Shown: in pieces, positions 1 through 5,266 of the stretch
Position numbering within the stretch: the stretch's first letter is position 1
Layout of the letters: each line of letters starts with the position of its first letter
Source: JBEVEP01 sp040512755
GTDB taxonomy: Bacteria; Pseudomonadota; Alphaproteobacteria; Rhizobiales; Rhizobiaceae
Direction of reading: 5' to 3'
Length of the DNA: 5,266 nt
Assembly: GCA_040512755.1 (NCBI GenBank)
Contig: JBEVEP010000249.1
Span: 1 to 5,266 of the forward strand
The notes under the pieces: generated by a model
Told to the model about the DNA's origin: nothing
Database searches by the model: none
Seen by the model: the letters and a program-made list of their open reading frames with translations, nothing else
Translations under genes and position numbers: made by a program

Positions 1-269
1 TGGAAGCGCTTATCCACCATTTCAAGCTTTACACCGAGGGTTATCGCGTGCCCGCCGGCGAGGTTTACGCGGCGGTCGAGGCGCCTAAGGGTGAATTCGG
101 CGTCTATCTCGTCTCGGACGGAACGAACAAGCCTTATCGCTGCAAGTTGCGGGCGCCGGGATTTGCGCATCTGCAGGCAATGGATTTCCTCTGCCGTGGC
201 CACATGCTGGCCGATATTTCTGCCGTTCTCGGCTCCATCGACATCGTTTTTGGTGAGGTCGACCGCTAA
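1..269 (+). CDS. nuoD: NADH-quinone oxidoreductase subunit D, C-terminal part (5' truncated by window)
   Basis: These are the last 88 complete codons, read from base 3 to a TAA at 267-269; bases 1-2 (TG) end an incomplete codon, probably ATG (Met). The subunit is the 49-kDa/NDUFS2 homologue in the peripheral arm of complex I, which with NuoB forms the quinone-binding cavity near cluster N2. Recognition rests on strongly conserved C-terminal blocks: a start like EALIHHFKLYTEG, then AAVEAPKGEFGVYLVSDG, then KLRAPGFAHLQAMDF, and the terminal FGEVDR, which is also how mitochondrial 49-kDa subunits end. The family is related to [NiFe]-hydrogenase large subunits but has lost the metal-binding cysteines, and no CxxC is seen here. 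The frame is intact and nuoE follows with no spacer, so translational coupling is likely. The identification is close to certain; only the missing N-terminus limits the call. Confidence 0.97.
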   Translation, partial: EALIHHFKLYTEGYRVPAGEVYAAVEAPKGEFGVYLVSDGTNKPYRCKLRAPGFAHLQAMDFLCRGHMLADISAVLGSIDIVFGEVDR

Positions 270-1352
270 ATGTCCGTCCGCCGTCTCGCAGAGCCAGCCT
301 TCCAGCCAGCCAGCTTCGCCTTCAACCGGGCGAATGCGGCATCGGCAAAGCAGTGGATCAGGAAATATCCCAAAGGCCGTGAACAGTCTGCGGTCATTCC
401 GTTACTGATGATCGCTCAGGAACAGGAAGGCTGGGTAACAAAGGCCGCGATTGAGCATGTCAGCGAGATGCTGGCCATGCCGCTTATTCGTGTGCTCGAA
501 GTCGCGACGTTTTACACGCAGTTCCAGCTAAAGCCTGTCGGTACGCGGGCGCACATCCAGGTTTGTGGAACGACGCCCTGCATGTTGCGCGGCTCTGAAG
601 CGCTGATGGATGTCTGCCGTTCGAAGATCCATCACGAGCAGTTCCATACCAACGACTCCGGTACGCTGTCCTGGGAAGAGGTCGAGTGCCTTGGCGCGTG
701 CGTGAACGCGCCGATGGTCATGATCTTCAAGGATACTTACGAGGATCTGACTCCTGAACGTCTCTCAGAGATCATCGACGCGTTCGATGCCGGGAAGGGC
801 GTGTCCGTGCCCGCCGGACCGCAAAACGGGCGCATCTATGCCGCGCCGGAGAGCGGTCTCACGACGCTCAAGGATGAGAAGCCGCTCTTGAAAGCTGCCC
901 TGAAGCAGGATGAGAAAGCGGCGAAGCGCGCGACTTCCGCTAGCGTTGCCATGGCACCGTCGCGAAGCGCGAAGCCGAAGACCGATGCCGTTGAAACCAA
1001 CCCGGCGGTCAAGTCGCCGTCCAAGGTAAAGGTCAGTCCTGCCGCCGAGAAAGCAGCAAGCGCAAAAGCCCCGCAGCATTCGGTTGTGAATGCGAACAAA
1101 GCCTCGGAACAGATTGAAAAGGTTGAAAAACAGCGGAAAGGGCCATCGCGCAAAGCCGCGCCGGCCACGGCTTTCCAGGCACCGGAGACGCTGAAAGGCA
1201 AGGCCTTGGGGGCAGACCGCAAGCGGCTGGTTAAGGAAGCTGTCGCGCCGGCTGGTAAGCCTGGCCCTGAAGGGGGCAACATGACGGCCAGCGGGGCGCC
1301 GCTGAAGGGCCGCGCGCGCAAACCGTCAACCGGCAAGAATGGTGGCAAGTGA
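270..1352 (+). CDS. nuoE: NADH-quinone oxidoreductase subunit E with long basic C-terminal extension
   Basis: The 360-residue product is the 24-kDa/NDUFV2 homologue, a thioredoxin-fold protein carrying the [2Fe-2S] cluster N1a next to FMN in the NADH-oxidising module. Residues about 25-85 form the helical N-terminal domain (KYPKGREQSAVIPLL, then EVATFYTQF). The cluster ligands are C99 and C104 (CGTTPC) and C140 and C144 (CLGAC), the canonical Cx4C...Cx3C pattern. The core ends near residue 185. E. coli NuoE has only about 166 residues, so nearly half of this protein is an extension: residues 201-360 are Ala- and Lys-rich, with about 35 basic against 14 acidic residues and no Cys, Trp or Tyr, so probably disordered. 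Tailed NuoE proteins are known in alphaproteobacteria. The ATG at 270 directly follows the nuoD stop; a GGTGAGG at 252-258 inside nuoD may serve as ribosome binding site. The stop overlaps the nuoF start by one base. Confidence 0.96.
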   Translation: MSVRRLAEPAFQPASFAFNRANAASAKQWIRKYPKGREQSAVIPLLMIAQEQEGWVTKAAIEHVSEMLAMPLIRVLEVATFYTQFQLKPVGTRAHIQVCGTTPCMLRGSEALMDVCRSKIHHEQFHTNDSGTLSWEEVECLGACVNAPMVMIFKDTYEDLTPERLSEIIDAFDAGKGVSVPAGPQNGRIYAAPESGLTTLKDEKPLLKAALKQDEKAAKRATSASVAMAPSRSAKPKTDAVETNPAVKSPSKVKVSPAAEKAASAKAPQHSVVNANKASEQIEKVEKQRKGPSRKAAPATAFQAPETLKGKALGADRKRLVKEAVAPAGKPGPEGGNMTASGAPLKGRARKPSTGKNGGK

Positions 1353-2656
1353 TGCTGCAGGACCAGGACCGCATCTTCACCAACATCTATGGCCTCTTCG
1401 ACCGCTCGCTCAAGGGGGCGATGGCGCGCGGCCACTGGGACGGGACCGCGGGCATCATTGCCAAGGGTAGGGACTGGATCATCAACGAGATGAAGGCATC
1501 CGGCCTTCGCGGTCGTGGCGGCGCGGGCTTTCCGACGGGCCTCAAATGGTCGTTTATGCCCAAGCAGAGCGATGGCCGTCCCTCCTATCTGGTGGTGAAC
1601 GCGGACGAGTCCGAGCCGGGCACGTGCAAGGATCGCGAAATTCTGCGCCACGATCCGCATACACTGGTCGAGGGCTGTCTGGTCGCCGGCTTCGCGATGG
1701 GCGCGCAGGCGGCCTTTATCTATGTGCGCGGCGAGTTCATTCGCGAGCGCGAGGCGCTGCAGGTTGCGATCGACGAGGCCTATGAGGCCGGCCTGATCGG
1801 CAAGAACAACAAGAACGGCTACGATTTCGAGATCTACGTCCATCACGGCGCAGGCGCTTATATCTGCGGCGAGGAAACAGCGTTGCTGGAGAGCCTTGAA
1901 GGCAAGAAGGGACAGCCGCGCCTGAAGCCGCCATTTCCGGCCAATGTTGGCCTCTATGGCTGCCCAACCACCGTCAACAATGTCGAGTCCATCGCAGTTG
2001 CGCCGACGATCCTCCGTCGCGGCGCGGCCTGGTTTTCGTCATTCGGCCGGCCGAACAATGTCGGCACGAAGCTTTTCTGCATTTCCGGCCATGTGAACAA
2101 TCCGTGCACTGTCGAGGAGGCCATGTCGATCCCGTTCCGCGAGCTGATCGACGTGCATTGCGGTGGCATCCGTGGCGGTTGGGACAATCTTCTGGCCGTC
2201 ATCCCGGGCGGGGCCTCGGTGCCGCTGGTGCCTGCGGAGCAGATCATCGACGCGCCGATGGATTTCGACGCTCTGCGCGACCTGAAGTCCGGGCTCGGCA
2301 CGGCAGCAGTGATCGTGATGGATAAGTCGACAGACGTCGTGAAGGCGATTGCGCGGTTATCCTACTTCTACAAGCACGAGAGTTGCGGCCAATGCACGCC
2401 GTGTCGCGAGGGCACGGGCTGGATGTGGCGCGTCATGGAGCGGCTTGTGCGCGGCGAAGCCCAGAAGCGCGAGATCGACATGCTGCTCGATGTCACCAAA
2501 CAGGTCGAGGGGCACACGATCTGCGCGCTGGGTGATGCGGCGGCCTGGCCAATTCAGGGCTTGATCCGGCATTTCCGCCCCGAGATCGAACGGCGGATCG
2601 ATGAGTTCACGCGCAATGCCCACCGGGCGGAGCCGGTGCTGGTGGCCGCGGAATAA
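1352..2656 (+). CDS. nuoF: NADH-quinone oxidoreductase subunit F (NADH- and FMN-binding)
   Basis: The 434-residue product is the 51-kDa/NDUFV1 homologue, the subunit that oxidises NADH via FMN and holds the [4Fe-4S] cluster N3. The glycine-rich block GRGGAGFPTG is at residues 54-63, followed by K65 and F68 of the NADH site; NADESEPG at 83-90 (N83, D85, E88) contacts FMN in the family. The second nucleotide-site block GAGAYICGEETALLES is at 166-181, with Y170, E174 and E175, and LKPPFPA at 191-197 supplies K192 and F195. N3 ligands are C345, C348 and C351 (SCGQCTPC) and C391 (ICALGD). Length and all key residues are typical. I chose ATG 1352 because MLQDQDRIFTN matches the usual alphaproteobacterial N-terminus; an in-frame GTG one codon upstream (1349) would add only one residue. 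The nuoE stop and this ATG overlap as TGATG, suggesting translational coupling. Confidence 0.97.
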   Translation: MLQDQDRIFTNIYGLFDRSLKGAMARGHWDGTAGIIAKGRDWIINEMKASGLRGRGGAGFPTGLKWSFMPKQSDGRPSYLVVNADESEPGTCKDREILRHDPHTLVEGCLVAGFAMGAQAAFIYVRGEFIREREALQVAIDEAYEAGLIGKNNKNGYDFEIYVHHGAGAYICGEETALLESLEGKKGQPRLKPPFPANVGLYGCPTTVNNVESIAVAPTILRRGAAWFSSFGRPNNVGTKLFCISGHVNNPCTVEEAMSIPFRELIDVHCGGIRGGWDNLLAVIPGGASVPLVPAEQIIDAPMDFDALRDLKSGLGTAAVIVMDKSTDVVKAIARLSYFYKHESCGQCTPCREGTGWMWRVMERLVRGEAQKREIDMLLDVTKQVEGHTICALGDAAAWPIQGLIRHFRPEIERRIDEFTRNAHRAEPVLVAAE

Positions 2657-2723
2657 AGGTCGAAAGTGCGGGCGAAACGTCCGAATAGGAAACGGTAAGG
2701 GCAGGGCAGTCGAAAAGAACGGC

Positions 2724-2730
2724 AAGGAGA
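2724..2730 (+). promoter_or_regulatory. Ribosome binding site deciding the start of the accessory gene
   Basis: AAGGAGA here is a near-perfect Shine-Dalgarno sequence. It lies 8 bases before the ATG at 2739 but runs into the in-frame ATG at 2730, which it therefore could not serve. It supports a start at 2739 (protein beginning MSIFPGPDE) over 2730 or the far-upstream ATG at 2601 inside nuoF. The rest of the 82-base gap from 2657 is purine-rich, with several GAAA-type words and no clear stem-loop or promoter. Unlike nuoE and nuoF upstream, this gene is thus set up for independent ribosome entry. Confidence 0.75.
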
Positions 2731-2738
2731 TGAAGCCG

Positions 2739-3566
2739 ATGTCGATATTTCCAGGACCCGATGAATTGTTGCCTGGCACGAAAGCACTGGAACAAATGAG
2801 CAAGGATTTTGCAGCATTGATGCCGAAGGAATTTGCCGGCTCCGTCAATCTGATGGCGCACCCGGCGGCGGGCGTCGCTGCTTTCTCGGCACTCGGATTT
2901 GGCATGGCAAGCCATGCACTCGGTGTCTGGATTGGAACGGCTGCCGGCACCGCCGAGGCCTCGCGGCGCTGGTTCATGCCGTTTCTGGAGGAGGTGACGG
3001 CGGACGATTTCCGTGACACGCGGCGAACACCGGCGAAGCGTGCACGCGCTGTGACAGAAACGCTGATCGCAGATGTGCGGTCGGTCGCGGCCGAGGTTAC
3101 GGATGCTGCGGCCAAGCCGGTCGACGTCCAGGCAAAGGATGCCCAGCCGAGCGCGGTCATTGAGGAAGCCTCACCACGGAGCGACGACGCGGCTTCGGCG
3201 ACCCCGGCAATTGCTTCGGTTCCCGAGGTCTCCCAGGACTCTGTGAGCCATTCTGTTGAAGCGGACGCGGTTTCGTCATCGGATGTGACGGCGCCATCCG
3301 CAAATCTCATGCCGGAGGACTTTCGTCGGCCAAAGTCGGTCGATCGGCCGGAAGCGCCGAACGATCTGAAGTTGATCTCAGGGATCGGTCCGAAGCTCGA
3401 GAAAGTGCTCAATGGCCTCGGCATTTGGACCTACACGCAGATTGCCGGGTGGAGCAGAGAAGAGGTCGCCTGGGTGGACGATTACCTATCGTTCAAGGGC
3501 CGCATCGAGCGTGATGATTGGCTTGAGCAGGCGGCGAAGCTTGCCGACGGGGCCACGAAGCATTGA
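2739..3566 (+). CDS. Uncharacterised complex I operon protein with C-terminal helix-hairpin-helix domain
   Basis: The predicted 275-residue protein has an unknown function. Three parts are visible. Residues about 1-115 contain a Gly/Ala-rich hydrophobic stretch at 39-72 (LMAHPAAGVAAFSALG, then GVWIGTAAGTAEA) followed by an amphipathic, basic region (RRTPAKRARA); the stretch is weakly hydrophobic and small-residue-rich, so it could be a membrane-associated helical hairpin or a packed soluble one. Residues about 120-206 are an acidic Ala/Ser/Asp/Val-rich linker, probably disordered. Residues about 207-270 form an HhH domain (DLKLISGIGPKLEKVLNGLGI, GIGPK at 215-219, then YTQIAGW and LSFKGRIERDDW). 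I recall such domains in proteins of alphaproteobacterial nuo clusters and in extensions of rhizobial ribosomal protein L21 (COG3743-like). There is no cysteine, so it is not an Fe-S protein, and no signal peptide. Its place between nuoF and nuoG suggests a role in complex I assembly or stability, but this is inference. HhH domains usually bind nucleic acid, so another role is possible. Confidence 0.85.
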   Translation: MSIFPGPDELLPGTKALEQMSKDFAALMPKEFAGSVNLMAHPAAGVAAFSALGFGMASHALGVWIGTAAGTAEASRRWFMPFLEEVTADDFRDTRRTPAKRARAVTETLIADVRSVAAEVTDAAAKPVDVQAKDAQPSAVIEEASPRSDDAASATPAIASVPEVSQDSVSHSVEADAVSSSDVTAPSANLMPEDFRRPKSVDRPEAPNDLKLISGIGPKLEKVLNGLGIWTYTQIAGWSREEVAWVDDYLSFKGRIERDDWLEQAAKLADGATKH

Positions 3567-3572
3567 CCGGTT

Positions 3573-3593
3573 CCCGGGCGCCGACCGCCCGGG
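3573..3593 (+). other. GC-only stem-loop after the accessory gene (possible attenuator or mRNA-stabilising hairpin)
   Basis: Arms CCCGGGCG (3573-3580) and CGCCCGGG (3586-3593) are perfect inverted repeats of 8 GC pairs around a 5-base loop (CCGAC). It begins 7 bases after the stop of the accessory gene. A four-T run (3599-3602) follows, but with five bases between it and the stem, a weak match to an intrinsic terminator. Full termination would cut off nuoG, so partial attenuation, transcript processing or stabilisation is more plausible. The inverted repeat is seen directly; its function is inferred. Confidence 0.6.
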
Positions 3594-3601
3594 GTGAATT
3601 T

Positions 3602-3616
3602 TGCGGAGCATCCGCA
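3602..3616 (+). other. Second stem-loop upstream of nuoG
   Basis: TGCGGA (3602-3607) and TCCGCA (3611-3616) are perfect inverted repeats with a 3-base loop (GCA), starting 8 bases after the first hairpin and ending 15 bases before the nuoG ATG. The GGGG at 3617-3620 that might act as a weak ribosome binding site for nuoG lies right at its foot, so folding could affect nuoG translation. A 6-bp stem can arise by chance in GC-rich DNA; its position is what makes it notable. Confidence 0.45.
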
Positions 3617-3631
3617 GGGGCTTAAGACGAA

Positions 3632-5266
3632 ATGGTAAAGCTGAAAGTCGACGGACGCGAGATCGAGGTACCCGATCACTACACGCTTCTGCAGGCAGCG
3701 GAAGAAGCGGGCGCGGAAGTGCCGCGCTTTTGCTTCCATGAGCGTTTGTCGATCGCCGGCAATTGCCGCATGTGCCTTGTGGAGGTGAAGGGCGGACCGC
3801 CGAAGCCTGCGGCCTCCTGCGCCATGGGTGTGCGCGATCTGCGGCCAGGCCCGAATGGCGAGTTGCCGGAAGTCTTCACCAACACGCCGATGGTGAAGAA
3901 GGCCCGCGAGGGCGTCATGGAGTTTCTCCTGATCAACCATCCGCTTGACTGCCCGATCTGCGACCAGGGCGGCGAGTGCGATCTCCAGGACCAGGCGATG
4001 GCCTTCGGCGTCGACGCGTCGCGCTATCAGGAGAACAAGCGCGCGGTCGAGGACAAATATATCGGCCCGCTGGTCAAGACGATCATGAACCGCTGCATCC
4101 ATTGCACGCGGTGCGTCCGCTTCACGACGGAAGTCGCTGGTATCTCTGAGCTTGGCCTCATCGGCCGTGGCGAGGATGCCGAAATCACGACCTATCTCGA
4201 ACAGGCGATGACGTCGGAACTGCAAGGCAATGTGATCGATCTTTGCCCCGTCGGCGCTTTGACTTCCAAGCCGTTCGCCTTCCAGGCGCGGCCCTGGGAG
4301 CTTACCAAGACGGAGTCGATCGATGTCATGGACGCGGTCGGCTCCGCAATCCGCGTCGATTCGCGCGGCCGCGAGGTGATGCGCATTCTTCCCCGCGTCA
4401 ACGACACGGTGAATGAGGAATGGATCTCCGACAAGACGCGCTTTATCTGGGACGGTTTGCGCACCCAGCGCCTGGATCGGCCCTACGTCCGCGTTGACGG
4501 CAAGCTGAAGGCGGCGAGCTGGCCGGAAGCTTTCGCGATGATCAAGGAGGCAGTCGCCACCACCACGAGCGAGCGGGTCGGCGCAATCGCTGGTGACCTT
4601 GCGGCCGTGGAGGAGATGTTCGCCCTGAAGCTGCTCATGCAGTCGCTGGGCTCGCCGAATATCGACTGTCGCCAGGATGGCGCCGCGCTTGATCCAGCAC
4701 TTGGCAGGGCAAGCTATGTCTTCAATCCAACCATCGAAGGCATCGAGCAGGCCGACGCCGTGCTGATCATCGGCGCCAATCCGCGCTTCGAAGCCTCCGT
4801 ACTCAACGCACGCATTCGCAAGCGCTGGCGGATGGGGAACCTGCCCGTGGGCGTCATCGGCGATGTCGGCGACCTCCGCTACGATTACGAGCCGCTTGGT
4901 GCGGGTCCCGAAACGCTGAAAGAGTTGGCGGAAGGCGGCGGGAAGTTCTTCTCGGTGCTGAAGAAAGCAAGCCGCCCGCTGATCATCGTCGGACAGGGCG
5001 CATTGTCCCGCGCCGATGGCAAAGCGGTGCTCGGCCTCGCAGCAAAGCTTGCCGGAGCTGTCGGAGCAGTGACTTCCGAATGGAACGGCTTCGCCGTGCT
5101 CCACAACGCGGCTGCCCGCGTCGGTGGTCTCGACCTCGGCTTTGTGCCGGGCAAGGGCGGCAAGGACGTCTCCGAAATGCTCGGTGCAATGGACGTGCTG
5201 TTCCTGCTCGGCGCTGATGAGATCGACCTGAAGAAGGCGCAGGGCGCTTTCGCGGTCTATATCGGG
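3632..5266 (+). CDS. nuoG: NADH-quinone oxidoreductase subunit G, N-terminal part (3' truncated by window)
   Basis: The frame is open for 545 codons to the window edge; rhizobial NuoG has about 690 residues, so roughly 150 are missing. It is the 75-kDa/NDUFS1 homologue, the large Fe-S subunit carrying electrons from the NuoF site towards NuoI and NuoB. Residues 1-78 form a 2Fe-2S ferredoxin domain with N1b ligands C34, C45, C48 and C63. Next comes the N5 site H103, C107, C110 and C116 (HPLDCPICDQGGEC), then N4 with C155, C158, C161 (CIHCTRC) and C205 (CPVGAL). From about residue 220 it resembles molybdopterin oxidoreductases (GSAIRVDSRGREVMRILPR; LIIGANPR at 378-385). This part is non-catalytic in complex I. 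No N7-type cysteine set exists: the only Cys after C205 is C346. ATG 3632 gives the standard MVKLKVDG start; its ribosome binding site is weak, perhaps the GGGG at 3617-3620. Confidence 0.97.
   Translation, partial: MVKLKVDGREIEVPDHYTLLQAAEEAGAEVPRFCFHERLSIAGNCRMCLVEVKGGPPKPAASCAMGVRDLRPGPNGELPEVFTNTPMVKKAREGVMEFLLINHPLDCPICDQGGECDLQDQAMAFGVDASRYQENKRAVEDKYIGPLVKTIMNRCIHCTRCVRFTTEVAGISELGLIGRGEDAEITTYLEQAMTSELQGNVIDLCPVGALTSKPFAFQARPWELTKTESIDVMDAVGSAIRVDSRGREVMRILPRVNDTVNEEWISDKTRFIWDGLRTQRLDRPYVRVDGKLKAASWPEAFAMIKEAVATTTSERVGAIAGDLAAVEEMFALKLLMQSLGSPNIDCRQDGAALDPALGRASYVFNPTIEGIEQADAVLIIGANPRFEASVLNARIRKRWRMGNLPVGVIGDVGDLRYDYEPLGAGPETLKELAEGGGKFFSVLKKASRPLIIVGQGALSRADGKAVLGLAAKLAGAVGAVTSEWNGFAVLHNAAARVGGLDLGFVPGKGGKDVSEMLGAMDVLFLLGADEIDLKKAQGAFAVYIG

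Noticed and set aside
91..408. 105-codon + strand frame across the nuoD-nuoE junction
   Set aside because: It overlaps both genes in another frame and gives a Ser/Arg-rich sequence with no family resemblance.
836..1846. 336-codon open frame on the - strand opposite the nuoE tail and nuoF start
   Set aside because: It is antisense to two well-supported genes and shows no domain. It is open because the Ala/Lys-rich tail and GC-rich codons give few reverse-strand stops.
2601..2738. Longer N-terminus for the accessory protein, from ATG 2601 or ATG 2730
   Set aside because: The 2601 start lies inside nuoF and adds an Arg-rich segment of non-coding character. ATG 2730 overlaps the ribosome binding site that is ideally spaced for ATG 2739.
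2357..3424. 355-codon open frame on the - strand across nuoF and the accessory gene
   Set aside because: It spans two + strand genes and their gap, has Ser/Ala/Arg-rich low-complexity sequence and no domain; it is a shadow frame of GC-rich codon use.
3573..3602. A true intrinsic terminator ending the operon before nuoG
   Set aside because: The T-run is only four bases long and is set off from the stem, and nuoG, an essential partner of NuoE and NuoF, follows on the same strand with no visible promoter.
3482..5104. 540-codon open frame on the - strand opposite nuoG
   Set aside because: It lies antisense to nuoG, whose conserved cysteine motifs prove the + strand frame. Its product has no recognisable domain and shows Arg/His/Ala-rich composition typical of complementary frames in GC-rich DNA.
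1..5266. Mobile element, CRISPR array, tRNA or broken gene
   Set aside because: No direct repeat arrays, terminal inverted repeats with a transposase, or tRNA-like folds were seen. All core frames are uninterrupted, with complete ligand sets.

Overview
The window is a central slice of a respiratory complex I (NADH:quinone oxidoreductase, nuo) operon, with every gene on the + strand: 3' end of nuoD, complete nuoE, complete nuoF, an accessory gene of unknown function, and the first 545 codons of nuoG. The GC-rich codon use, the near-mitochondrial sequences of NuoD, NuoF and NuoG, the NuoE protein with a long Ala/Lys-rich tail, and an extra helix-hairpin-helix (HhH) gene between nuoF and nuoG all point to an alphaproteobacterium, most likely Hyphomicrobiales (Rhizobiales). 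The genus cannot be fixed from this sequence alone.

Layout: 1-269 nuoD C-terminus; 270-1352 nuoE, starting on the base after the nuoD stop; 1352-2656 nuoF, whose ATG shares one base with the nuoE stop (TGATG); 2657-2738 a short purine-rich gap ending in a good ribosome binding site; 2739-3566 the accessory gene; 3567-3631 a gap with two adjacent stem-loops; 3632-5266 nuoG, cut by the window end. No RNA gene, mobile element, CRISPR array or convincing promoter is visible, as expected inside an operon.

NuoE, NuoF and NuoG form the NADH-oxidising (N) module. NADH passes a hydride to FMN in NuoF, and electrons then run through the N3 cluster (NuoF) and the N1b, N4 and N5 clusters (NuoG), with N1a (NuoE) beside FMN. 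They go on towards the quinone site, part of which is formed by NuoD. All cysteine and histidine ligands for N1a, N3, N1b, N4 and N5 are present. The extra N7 cluster of the E. coli and Thermus NuoG type is absent, as in mitochondria.

The core genes are ordinary. What merits a second look is the non-core material: the roughly 160-residue basic, low-complexity tail of NuoE; the cysteine-free 275-residue protein with a Gly/Ala-rich hydrophobic stretch, an acidic linker and a C-terminal HhH domain; and the paired hairpins just before nuoG. I see no wholly new system. The accessory gene is the best candidate for an uncharacterised complex I assembly or stability factor.
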